NCBI RefSeq assembly: GCF_000008545.1
Contig: NC_000853.1
Coordinates: 1,192,465-1,256,464, forward strand
DNA: 64,000 nt
Origin: Thermotoga maritima MSB8
Lineage (GTDB): Bacteria; Thermotogota; Thermotogae; Thermotogales; Thermotogaceae
Direction of reading: 5' to 3'
Translations under genes and position numbers: made by a program
Shown: in pieces, positions 49,729-57,506 of the stretch
Position numbering within the stretch: the stretch's first letter is position 1
Layout of the letters: every line of letters starts with the position of its first letter
Notes under the pieces: model-generated
Databases searched by the model: none
What the model was told of the DNA's origin: nothing
Seen by the model: only the letters and a program-made list of their open reading frames with translations

Positions 49729-50676
49729 TCAATCCCCTGCCTTCAAACAGAGTACCTTATGATTCTCCTCTACCTCTACCATTGCTGGCTTTTGAACAAG
49801 ACACCTTTCATCCCTTATAGGACACCTGTCGTAGTACTTGCACGGTGCGTTAGACGAAGAGACGAGTTCCGGGATGAATCTCTTGCTGAGATCCCACTTT
49901 CTGTCTATCTCCGGAACGGATTCGAGGAGCATCTTAGTATAAGGATGAATCGGGTTGTGAAAAACCTTCTCGGTGTCTCCCATTTCCACTATGTTTCCCC
50001 TGTACATGATGAAGGTCTCATCGCTGATGTAATAGCCAAGAGAAAGGTCGTGGGTGATAAAGATAACGGACATTCCTCTCTCACGCAGATCACCGAGAAG
50101 GTTCAGTATGTCCACCCTCGTGGAAGCGTCGAGCATGCTGATGATCTCATCGGCTATCAGAAGTTCCACGTTGAGAAGGAGCGTTCTCGCGATGAGTATT
50201 CTCTGAAGCTGTCCTCCACTGAGCTGATGCGGGTATTTTCCTAAGATTTCACGTGGGTTCATTCCAACCGAAGCGATCACTTCTTCCATCTTGGTTCTTC
50301 TTTCAGAAGCGGGGGTGTCCGGAAAGAATTCCTCAAACACCATGTCCAGAACCCTGTCTATTTTGTATATGGGATTGAAAGATGAGAACGGATCCTGAAA
50401 GACTCCCTGTACTTTTCTGTAGTATTCTCTGAGTTCTCTTCCTTTTATTTGAGTTATGTCTCTCCCGTTTAACAGTATCTGACCAGATGAAGGTCTTATG
50501 AGTTTCAGGATGAGCTTACCCACGGTGGTCTTTCCGCTTCCACTCTCTCCTATGAGAGATACGATCCTGGATCGCTCTATTTCAAAAGAAACGTCATCAA
50601 CCGCTTTGAGTCTTTCCTTACCGAAGAAACCCAGAGGGAACTCCTTCGTCAAATTTTGAACCTTCAGAAGACTCAA
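49729..50676 (-). CDS. ABC transporter ATPase (OppF type), manno-oligosaccharide system
   Basis: 315 residues from a TTG at 50676 that overlaps the previous stop (TTGA), with AGAGGTGATGCAAA upstream. Walker A GESGSGKTT, signature LSGGQLQR, Walker B LLIADEIIS (Glu kept, usual Pro lost), switch IFITHDLS, C-terminal Cys cluster CKYYDRCPIRDERC. Second ATPase of the operon; pairs with the following entry. Confidence 0.94.
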   Translation of the reverse strand: MSLLKVQNLTKEFPLGFFGKERLKAVDDVSFEIERSRIVSLIGESGSGKTTVGKLILKLIRPSSGQILLNGRDITQIKGRELREYYRKVQGVFQDPFSSFNPIYKIDRVLDMVFEEFFPDTPASERRTKMEEVIASVGMNPREILGKYPHQLSGGQLQRILIARTLLLNVELLIADEIISMLDASTRVDILNLLGDLRERGMSVIFITHDLSLGYYISDETFIMYRGNIVEMGDTEKVFHNPIHPYTKMLLESVPEIDRKWDLSKRFIPELVSSSNAPCKYYDRCPIRDERCLVQKPAMVEVEENHKVLCLKAGD

Positions 50677-51644
50677 TTTGCATCACCTCTTTCGAAAAGC
50701 CAGCATGAGACCTTTCTCCCATCAACGTCGAACACTGGTGGATCCTGTTCACACTTCTCGAACGCGTAAGGACACCTGTCTCTGAATCTACATCCCGGTC
50801 CTATGTTGAGAAGACTGGGTGGATATCCCGGGATTCCCTTGAGCTTCGTCTGGGAATATCTGACACCTATCTTCGGAAGTGAAGAAAGAAGCATCTTGGT
50901 GTAAGGGTGAAGGGGTTCTTGGATGATGTCTTCCATTGGAGAGATTTCCGCCACTCTTCCCGCGTAGAGCACCATCACCTTGTCTGCGATCTGATAAAGG
51001 ACCGAGAGATCGTGTGTTATGAACGCGAGTGATCCCATGATTTCCTTTTCTCTCATCTCATAAAGCATCTGTATAACCGATCTTTGAGAACTCACATCCA
51101 GGGCTGATGTGATCTCATCGGCTATGAGGACATCGGGATTCATCAATGTAGAGATCACCATCACCATTCTCTGCTTCATTCCTCCAGAGAGTTCGATCGG
51201 ATACATGTTTAGAACTTTCTTTCCAAGGTTGACGATCTCGAGCCTTTCCTCGATAACATCTTTTTTTCTTTCAAAACTTTCTCCGTGTTCGTGCAGAAGG
51301 TCGTCTATGATCTGTTTTATCTTTTTCGTCGGGTTCATAGCGTCCATGGCATACTGTGGTATGATGGAGATCTTTTCGTACCTCACTTTCCTGAGCTCTT
51401 TTGGAGATAGTGCCATGATGTTCTTTCCATCGAGGATCGCTTCTCCTCCCATGTACTTCATGGGAGGTTTCAAAAGGATCAAGCCGTTTCCAAGAGTGGA
51501 CTTTCCACAGCCAGATTCACCCGCAATTCCAAGGATTTCACCTCTTTTTATATCGAAACTCACCCCATCGACGGCCTTCACGTAGCCGTAGAGGGTTCTG
51601 TAATAAATTCTCAGATCTCTGACATCCAGTACCACTTCAGCCAC
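50673..51644 (-). CDS. ABC transporter ATPase (OppD type), manno-oligosaccharide system
   Basis: About 323 residues from a GTG at 51644; the GTG at 51653 overlapping the permease stop is an alternative start. Walker A GESGCGKST, Q-loop SIIPQYAMDAMNP, signature LSGGMKQR, Walker B VLIADEITS, switch AFITHDLS, Cys tail GCRFRDRCPYAFEKC. OppD-like subunit. Tight coupling with both neighbours. Confidence 0.93.
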   Translation of the reverse strand: MAEVVLDVRDLRIYYRTLYGYVKAVDGVSFDIKRGEILGIAGESGCGKSTLGNGLILLKPPMKYMGGEAILDGKNIMALSPKELRKVRYEKISIIPQYAMDAMNPTKKIKQIIDDLLHEHGESFERKKDVIEERLEIVNLGKKVLNMYPIELSGGMKQRMVMVISTLMNPDVLIADEITSALDVSSQRSVIQMLYEMREKEIMGSLAFITHDLSVLYQIADKVMVLYAGRVAEISPMEDIIQEPLHPYTKMLLSSLPKIGVRYSQTKLKGIPGYPPSLLNIGPGCRFRDRCPYAFEKCEQDPPVFDVDGRKVSCWLFERGDAN

Positions 51645-51649
51645 GCCTA

Positions 51650-52498
51650 TCACATCTCCCTGAGCTTAGGATTGAAGACTTCATCAAGGCCAGCATTCAT
51701 AACGTAAAGAGTTGCAACCATGAGAGTGATCACCGCACCGGGAGTGATCGCCCACCACCACATGCCAAGCTGTATAGCGTTCCAGAGAGTGGCCTGCTGC
51801 ATCATGATTCCGAGGGAGATACCCCTTGTCGGACCAAGACCGATGAAGTCGAGCCCCGTAGCTGCAAGAATGGCACCGCCGAACTGGAGAATGAACACCA
51901 TGAAAACGTAGGACATCATGTTGGGCATGATCTCACCGAAAATTATTTTCATAGGTTTCCTCGCGGTGATTCTTGCAAGATCTACGAACTCTCTTGTTTT
52001 CAAGGAGAGAGTCTGTGCCCTGACAGCCCTCGCGGTCCAGGGCCAGGCGGTGAGACCGATTATGATACTCTCGATGAACACTCCCCTGTAGGGAAGGTAC
52101 GCCGCTATGATGATGAGGAGTGCAAGTGTTGGTATCACCATGAGTATGTTGGTGAACATCATCAGAAGTTCGTCGAACCATCCACCTTTGTATCCTGCAA
52201 CAAAACCAATGAGAAGCCCAATGACCGTTGCCAGAGTTCCTCCAAGGACTCCCACGAACAAGGAGCTTCTGAGACCGTAGACGAGCTGTGTGAAAATGTC
52301 CTGACCGAAGGTGTTGGTCCCGAGCCAGTGCTCTTTGCTCGGAGGTTGATATCCAGGTCCCACAAAAGCAAGGGGATCCTTATAAGGTGAAAGATAAGGT
52401 CCTACCAGAGCCAGGATGATCAACCCGGCGTACACACATATGGCAAAAATGACCTTTTTATTTTTCAAGAAGAAATGGACGAATTCTTTTCTCGTCAT
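51650..52498 (-). CDS. ABC transporter permease (OppC type), manno-oligosaccharide system
   Basis: 282 residues from the ATG at 52498 (GGGAGAGG 10 nt upstream); a TTG three codons earlier overlaps the previous stop. Six helices: LGTNTFGQDIFTQLVYGLRS after the first helix, the docking loop with VRAQTLSLKTREFVDLARIT, and a C-terminal helix AVITLMVATLYVMNAGLDEV. Partner of the OppB-type permease. Confidence 0.92.
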   Translation of the reverse strand: MTRKEFVHFFLKNKKVIFAICVYAGLIILALVGPYLSPYKDPLAFVGPGYQPPSKEHWLGTNTFGQDIFTQLVYGLRSSLFVGVLGGTLATVIGLLIGFVAGYKGGWFDELLMMFTNILMVIPTLALLIIIAAYLPYRGVFIESIIIGLTAWPWTARAVRAQTLSLKTREFVDLARITARKPMKIIFGEIMPNMMSYVFMVFILQFGGAILAATGLDFIGLGPTRGISLGIMMQQATLWNAIQLGMWWWAITPGAVITLMVATLYVMNAGLDEVFNPKLREM

Positions 52499-52503
52499 GG
52501 CTA

Positions 52504-53493
52504 TCAAACCTCTCCCGAATAGGATTTTCTGATTCTGGGATCTATGATAACGTAGAAGATATCAACGAGGAAATTGGCAAGAAGCACTCCAAGGATGATG
52601 AACAAAAAGCACCCCTGAATCAGGAAATAATCCTGGTTCAAAATTCCCTGCATGAGGATGTATCCTATACCGGGGTAGGAGAAGACGATTTCCGTTGTGA
52701 GAGCACCTGCAACCACCGTTCCGAGCTGGATGGCAAGACCGGTGATCTGCGGGAGGATGGCGTTTCTGTAAGCGTATTTCCTTATGAGTCTCTGAGACGA
52801 TCCGAGCGCCTCGAGATATCTGGAATAGTTCGCTTCCAGTTCGTAGATGATCATGTTCCTCATACCTATTGCCCAGCCCCCGAGCATCACAAGGAACAGA
52901 GAACCAAATGGAAGTACCCAGTGGTGCAGAAAATCGAGTATGAAATCCCAGGAGAATGAAGGTGTTATTCCAAAGCTGTAAGCACCTGCGAGGGGAAACA
53001 GAGGTATAACCACACCGAATATCCAGGCAAGAAGAATACCAAACCAGAAGTAGGGAGATGCTGTCAGAGTGTAAAAAACAGGCAGTGCAAAGTTATCGAG
53101 TCTCTTTTTCCTTGCAACGAAAGCTCCAAATCTGTTTCCTATCGCAAAACTCAGAAGAACGGCTGGAAGAAGCACTATCAGCGAGTAAGGCAAGGCACGA
53201 GCTATCACTTTTGCAACTGGTTGAGGATACATGTAGATGCTTATACCAAGGTCACCTCTGAAAAGCGCTTTCCAGAAATTGATGTACTGCTCCCAGAGGG
53301 GTTTGTCGAGACCAAAAGCCTGAGTGAAGTAGCTTTGAAGAACCTTGACAGATTCTGGAAGTCCGGCGAACCTTGAGATCAGAAAATTTATAGGGTTTCC
53401 TGGCATAAATCGAGGAATAGCCCAGTCAATTGTGACGGCAAAAAAGAAGGTCAGAATGTAGATCAGGATCTTCTTTGTAAGATACTTTCTCAA
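52504..53493 (-). CDS. ABC transporter permease (OppB type), manno-oligosaccharide system
   Basis: 329 residues from a TTG at 53493 with GGAGGTAGGAGTC upstream. N-terminal membrane helix, WAIPRFMPGNPINFLISRFA, then the five-helix core with TEIVFSYPGIGYILMQGIL near the end, a typical OppB/DppB signature. It follows the binding-protein gene after a GC-rich hairpin. Confidence 0.93.
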   Translation of the reverse strand: MRKYLTKKILIYILTFFFAVTIDWAIPRFMPGNPINFLISRFAGLPESVKVLQSYFTQAFGLDKPLWEQYINFWKALFRGDLGISIYMYPQPVAKVIARALPYSLIVLLPAVLLSFAIGNRFGAFVARKKRLDNFALPVFYTLTASPYFWFGILLAWIFGVVIPLFPLAGAYSFGITPSFSWDFILDFLHHWVLPFGSLFLVMLGGWAIGMRNMIIYELEANYSRYLEALGSSQRLIRKYAYRNAILPQITGLAIQLGTVVAGALTTEIVFSYPGIGYILMQGILNQDYFLIQGCFLFIILGVLLANFLVDIFYVIIDPRIRKSYSGEV

Positions 53494-53520
53494 GACTCCT
53501 ACCTCCTTCTTTTTTTAAAA

Positions 53521-53540
53521 CCCCGCCCCGAGGGGCGGGG
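53521..53540 (-). terminator. Hairpin after binding-protein gene, partial terminator
   Basis: Perfect 9-bp stem CCCCGCCCC / GGGGCGGGG with a 2-nt loop, 8 bp after the stop codon. On the minus strand it is followed by TTTTAAAAAAAG, a short U-tract, so partial termination before the permease genes is likely. Confidence 0.7.
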
Positions 53541-53548
53541 TCATCATT

Positions 53549-55222
53549 TTACTTTGCTTCAATACCAAAGAGCGTCTTGATTCCTGTGAGCTGCCACCAG
53601 CCGTTCCAGCCTATCGGGACAGCGTACGGATTCTTCTCCGTTGGCCAGTTGGTCCACACAGCTTCAGAAGCCTGGAACCATGCACCGTTGTACCACAGAG
53701 GAATGAACGGCAGATCCTTGAGCAGTATCTCTGACAGCTTGGCTACTACTTCTTTAATTTTAGCATCATCATTGCTTCTGTTGAGTTCGTCGAGAAGAGT
53801 CTCAACTTCAGGATTGGCGTACTTTCCAAAGTTTCCGGAGTAGGAGTACTCGGATTCTACTGCATCCGGATAGAACACACCGTTGAAATAGGACCAGATG
53901 GTAGCGGAAACACCGGTTGTAAAGTTGTTGAGTATGAGATCGAACTTTCCACCGTAGAGGTCGTCTGCGTATTTGGAGTAGTCGGGGTATTTAGGTTCGA
54001 CGTTGATTCCGACTTTCACGAGATCTTCTGCAATGGACTGGATAGAAACCATCCAGTCGGTCCATCCGTACGGACACTCAATCGTGAGCTTGAACGGCTT
54101 TCCGTTCGGATCTTCTCTGAATCCATCCTTGTTCACATCTTTGAATCCAAGCTCGTCGAGGATCTTCTTTGCCATCTCCGGATCGTACTTGAATCCGTAC
54201 TTATCGACGACTTCTTTCGGATAGTACTTCATGTAACCGGGAAGCGGCAGGATTCCAGCGGGATTGGCAGCCGTCACCATGTTCTCGTAAGCTCTGGTAA
54301 CGATCTTCTCGGGATTGATAGCGTAAGCCATTGCTCTTCTGAACTCAGGTATGCTGAGAGGATACTTATTCACGTTGATGTAGATTCCTGCGGTGTTGGC
54401 CGGGAGCATGTAAGGAGCGTTTTCATACCAGGTGACGATTCCGTATGCTTTCTTCAAAACCGGAACACCCGGCAGGAAGAAGTTGCTCCAGTCGAGTTCT
54501 CCTTTCATGAGCATTCCTACTGCGACATTGTTGCTGAGCACTCTCAGTTCCACGATCCTTTCAGGTTTGGGATCGTAACCGAGTTCTCTGATGCCCCACC
54601 AGTTCCCGTTCTTCTTGAATACACATCTGTCGTCTGCCCAGCTTTCAACGTAGTACGGACCGGATCCAACTGGATTTTCATTGGCCGCCTGAAGAACTTC
54701 TTCCTCTGTTTTGTTTTCCCAGATGTGTTTTGGTACGATCGGTGTGTTGATGAGCATCTGTTTCCATTCCTGGTACCTCGGGTCGGAGAAGACGAACTTC
54801 AGCGTTCGTTCATCGACCCTTTCGATCCTGCCGAGCCAGTTCCACACAGGACTGTAGCTGATACCAGTGTACTTCTTGGCGATTTCAAAGGTGAAAACCA
54901 CGTCGTCTGCCGTGAGAGGAACTCCGTCCTGCCATCTGAGACCCTTTCTGAGCGTGAGTACGTATTCGTTGTTGCTGACCCATTCTCCTTTTTCTGCAAG
55001 CCACGGCTCGAACTTGTCGTTCAGAGGATCGTAGAGGAACAGAGGTTCATAGACAAGACCGATGGTTCCCGCAACCGCGTTCCATGGTGTGAACGGGTTC
55101 CAGTTGGATGGAGGAGACCACAGCGCTCCACCCCAGTAGAGCGTTTTGTTTCTCTCAAAAGTCTGTCCGAAAACCGAAACCAGTGCCAGGACCAGAACGA
55201 GAACGACTAAAAACCTTTTCAT
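53549..55222 (-). CDS. Manno-oligosaccharide-binding protein, SBP family 5
   Basis: 557 residues. Signal peptide MKRFLVVLVLVLALVSVFG, cleaved before QTFERN. The mature protein starts LYWGGALWSPPSNWNPFTPW, a sugar-binding variant of the peptide-binding family 5 fold that has aromatic residues suited to stacking sugars. The paralogue at 57507-59189 is easily aligned over its whole length. I recall that the T. maritima orthologue binds beta-mannobiose and cello-oligosaccharides. First gene of the operon 55222 to 48741. Ends in IPLWYNGAWF...WTNWPTEKNP, shared with the paralogue. Confidence 0.92.
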   Translation of the reverse strand: MKRFLVVLVLVLALVSVFGQTFERNKTLYWGGALWSPPSNWNPFTPWNAVAGTIGLVYEPLFLYDPLNDKFEPWLAEKGEWVSNNEYVLTLRKGLRWQDGVPLTADDVVFTFEIAKKYTGISYSPVWNWLGRIERVDERTLKFVFSDPRYQEWKQMLINTPIVPKHIWENKTEEEVLQAANENPVGSGPYYVESWADDRCVFKKNGNWWGIRELGYDPKPERIVELRVLSNNVAVGMLMKGELDWSNFFLPGVPVLKKAYGIVTWYENAPYMLPANTAGIYINVNKYPLSIPEFRRAMAYAINPEKIVTRAYENMVTAANPAGILPLPGYMKYYPKEVVDKYGFKYDPEMAKKILDELGFKDVNKDGFREDPNGKPFKLTIECPYGWTDWMVSIQSIAEDLVKVGINVEPKYPDYSKYADDLYGGKFDLILNNFTTGVSATIWSYFNGVFYPDAVESEYSYSGNFGKYANPEVETLLDELNRSNDDAKIKEVVAKLSEILLKDLPFIPLWYNGAWFQASEAVWTNWPTEKNPYAVPIGWNGWWQLTGIKTLFGIEAK

Positions 55223-55264
55223 AAGAACACCCCCTTAAAAGAGTATGAGATCGCTATCTCCACG

Positions 55265-55297
55265 TGTAAATGTACAGTGAAAATGTTTACATTCCAA
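55265..55297 (-). promoter_or_regulatory. Promoter and candidate regulator site of the mannan transporter operon
   Basis: On the minus strand TTGGAA (55297-55292) and TACATT (55274-55269) with a 17-bp spacer. An inverted repeat TGTAAA...TTTACA (55265-55270 with 55286-55291) brackets the spacer and -10. A GTAAA/TTTAC pair also occurs before the mannanase gene (61222-61234), so a shared regulator, perhaps the ROK protein encoded next door, is possible. Confidence 0.5.
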
Positions 55298-55353
55298 ATC
55301 CAGTCTCCCGGGATTATCAAGATTTATTTCTGATTATTTGCAACAACTTTTCT

Positions 55354-56460
55354 TTAACTCGTTGTTACTCTCTCGAGATAATTTTCCAGTGCGTGTACGG
55401 CTGCTCCAAAGGCGATCACCGGTTCCTGCACTTTCGAAAAACTCATGTCCACACTGTGTTTGTAAAGAAGGTGTGTTTCCACTTCGATTTTGATCTTTTT
55501 CAGAAAATTCTCACCAAGTTCTTTGAAAAACCCTCCTATGACGATCTTCGATATCCCAAAAAGATGTATCAAATTCAAAAGACCTATACTGAAATACCTC
55601 GCTATGTCATCAAAGTACTCTTTCACGCGAACATCACCAGAATCTCTTGCTTCAGCCAGAGAGCTGAATCCCATAGAAAGAACGTGTTTCAGAACAACAT
55701 TTTCGTTGCACACATCTTCCAGGAAGACGTACTCGTTTCCATTGAAAACCCTGGTGTATCCGATCTCTCCTGCGTATCCGTTTTCTCCCCGGTAGAGTTC
55801 TCCATCGATGATGATGCCAGCTCCTATTCCCTTTCCTGTCAGGATCCAGGCGAAAGAGTCATCCCGCTTTGTATACCACTTTTCTCCCACGGCTCCCATG
55901 TCCGCGTCGTTCTCCACCCAGACCTCGATGCCGTACTTCTCTTTCAAAAGGTTCGCCAGAGGAATCTGTGAAAGTGGAAAGTTTCTCGGATCTATGATGA
56001 TGCCTCTTTCAGTATCTATCGGTCCAGGAGCTGCCACTGTCAACGCTGAAAGTTTACTGCCGAGTTTTTCCATCATATCTTTTGCGCGGTCTATAATTCT
56101 GTACATGACATTCAACGTTTCCTCTCTATCGCTCTGAGATGGAAGAGGATGTGCTTCGTGTGCGAGAATGTTCATACTGGCATCTATGAGACAGGCAGCT
56201 ATTTCGTCCCTCGTCACCTCTATACCGAGAACATAAGCACAATTCGGTGAGATTTTCAAAGATTTTGTGGGTCTTCCCACCCCCTTCGGAGAATCTTTCT
56301 CTTCAACGACGATCCCCTTCTCCAGGAATATCTTTGCGATCTCACCAACTGTGGTCTTGGTGAGACCGAGTTCCTCCGCGAGTTCTACACGCGACACGGG
56401 TGATTTCATTATTCGTTTCAGAATCCTCGATATGTTTTCTGCTCTCACCGATTTCGGCAA
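55354..56460 (-). CDS. ROK-family transcriptional regulator of the mannan locus
   Basis: 368 residues from a TTG at 56460 (GGAAGTGAGAAC upstream). Winged HTH at residues 8-60 (SPVSRVELAEELGLTKTTVG), then the ROK sugar-kinase fold: AYVLGIEVTRDEIAACLID, VAAPGPIDTERGIIIDP, WVENDADMGAVGEKW, and the glycine-rich GKGIGAGIIIDGELYRGENG with GYAGEIGY. The canonical ROK zinc motif CxCGxxGC is not found; instead the region reads VFLEDVCNENVVLKH, so zinc is probably absent. XylR/NagC-like repressor; effector likely mannose or an oligosaccharide. I recall it is called ManR in T. maritima regulon studies. It lies 13 bp after the GH130 gene. Confidence 0.92.
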   Translation of the reverse strand: MPKSVRAENISRILKRIMKSPVSRVELAEELGLTKTTVGEIAKIFLEKGIVVEEKDSPKGVGRPTKSLKISPNCAYVLGIEVTRDEIAACLIDASMNILAHEAHPLPSQSDREETLNVMYRIIDRAKDMMEKLGSKLSALTVAAPGPIDTERGIIIDPRNFPLSQIPLANLLKEKYGIEVWVENDADMGAVGEKWYTKRDDSFAWILTGKGIGAGIIIDGELYRGENGYAGEIGYTRVFNGNEYVFLEDVCNENVVLKHVLSMGFSSLAEARDSGDVRVKEYFDDIARYFSIGLLNLIHLFGISKIVIGGFFKELGENFLKKIKIEVETHLLYKHSVDMSFSKVQEPVIAFGAAVHALENYLERVTTS

Positions 56461-56473
56461 GTTCTCACTTCCT

Positions 56474-57454
56474 TCACATAGAATTTCTTTTCACAAAATC
56501 CACGATCTCGTCGATGTATCCAAATGCAAGGGCCACGTGGGTGTCTGCCGCACCGTAGTATATTGCAACTCTTCCTGTGTCGGCGTCGCAGAGCGCGGCA
56601 CACGGAAAGACAACGTTTGGAACGAAGCCCACCGTTTCGTACTCTTCTTCCGGCGTCAGAAGATAGTACCTCGACCTGTAGAGAACCTTGCTGGGATCGT
56701 CGAGATCGAGGAGAGCTGCTCCAAAACTGTACACGTAGCCGTTGCAGGTGAGTGTCACACCGTGGTATATGAGCAGCCATCCTTCGCTGGTTTCTATTGG
56801 ATACGGTCCCGCTCCTATTTTGAGGTTCTCCCACCAGTTGTAACTGCTTCTTCCCAAGACGAACCTGTGGTTACCCCAGTGTATCATATCGGGGCTTTCA
56901 CTGAGAAATATGTCTCCAAACGGGGTGTGACCGTTGTCGCTCGGTCTGTTGAGCATCACATATTTCCCATTTATCTTCCTTGGGAAGAGAACTCCGTTTC
57001 TGTTGAATGGAACGTAAGCGTTCGGAAGTCGAACGAACGTTTTGAAATCCTTGGTCATGCCCACTCCAATCGTGGGGCCGTGGTCGTCTGTACAGAAGGT
57101 TATGTAGTAAGTATCCTCTATCTTCACTACCCTTGGATCGTAAGCGTAACTCGGCTGGAACGGTTCTCCATTCACATCCACCCACTGTATCTCTTCTGGC
57201 TCTATTTCCCAGTTTATTCCGTCTTTACTCCTTCCGAAGTGAAGGAAGGGCCTTGTGTTCTTGTGATCGATCCTGAACACCCCCACAAACTCTCCGTTGT
57301 ACGGTACAACTGCGGAGTTGAAGACTCTTGCTCCCTTTGGAACCGGGTTTCTTCCAATTATCGGGTTTTTGCTGTATCTCCACACAGGACCAGTGTAGCC
57401 TTCCGGCCTTTCTTCCCAGGGAATGTTTGGAATTTTCTCCGTAAACACTTTCAT
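56474..57454 (-). CDS. GH130 beta-mannoside phosphorylase-type enzyme
   Basis: 326 residues from the ATG at 57454 (AAGGAGGGAAGCATGG upstream). Five-bladed beta-propeller of family GH130, marked by FNSAVVPYNGEFVGVFR, SYAYDPRVVKIEDTYYITF (with the catalytic-region Asp), GPTIGVGMTKDF and GAGPYPIETSEGWLLIYHGV. Family members phosphorolyse beta-1,4-mannosyl-glucose, mannobiose or mannosyl-GlcNAc. No signal peptide, so cytoplasmic. Beside a mannanase and an importer, it most likely yields mannose 1-phosphate from imported manno-oligosaccharides. Which acceptor sugar it uses cannot be decided by eye. It is encoded between the second binding protein and the ROK regulator. Confidence 0.93.
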   Translation of the reverse strand: MKVFTEKIPNIPWEERPEGYTGPVWRYSKNPIIGRNPVPKGARVFNSAVVPYNGEFVGVFRIDHKNTRPFLHFGRSKDGINWEIEPEEIQWVDVNGEPFQPSYAYDPRVVKIEDTYYITFCTDDHGPTIGVGMTKDFKTFVRLPNAYVPFNRNGVLFPRKINGKYVMLNRPSDNGHTPFGDIFLSESPDMIHWGNHRFVLGRSSYNWWENLKIGAGPYPIETSEGWLLIYHGVTLTCNGYVYSFGAALLDLDDPSKVLYRSRYYLLTPEEEYETVGFVPNVVFPCAALCDADTGRVAIYYGAADTHVALAFGYIDEIVDFVKRNSM

Positions 57455-57480
57455 CCATGCTTCCCTCCTTAGATTTAGAG

Positions 57481-57500
57481 CCCCACCCAAGAGGGTGGGG
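57481..57500 (-). other. Intercistronic hairpin after second mannan binding-protein gene
   Basis: Stem CCCCACCC / GGGTGGGG with an AAGA loop, 6 bp after the stop codon, without a U-run on the minus strand (CTCTAAATC). Same position and kind as the hairpins after the other three binding-protein genes. Confidence 0.7.
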
Positions 57501-57506
57501 GAAAAT

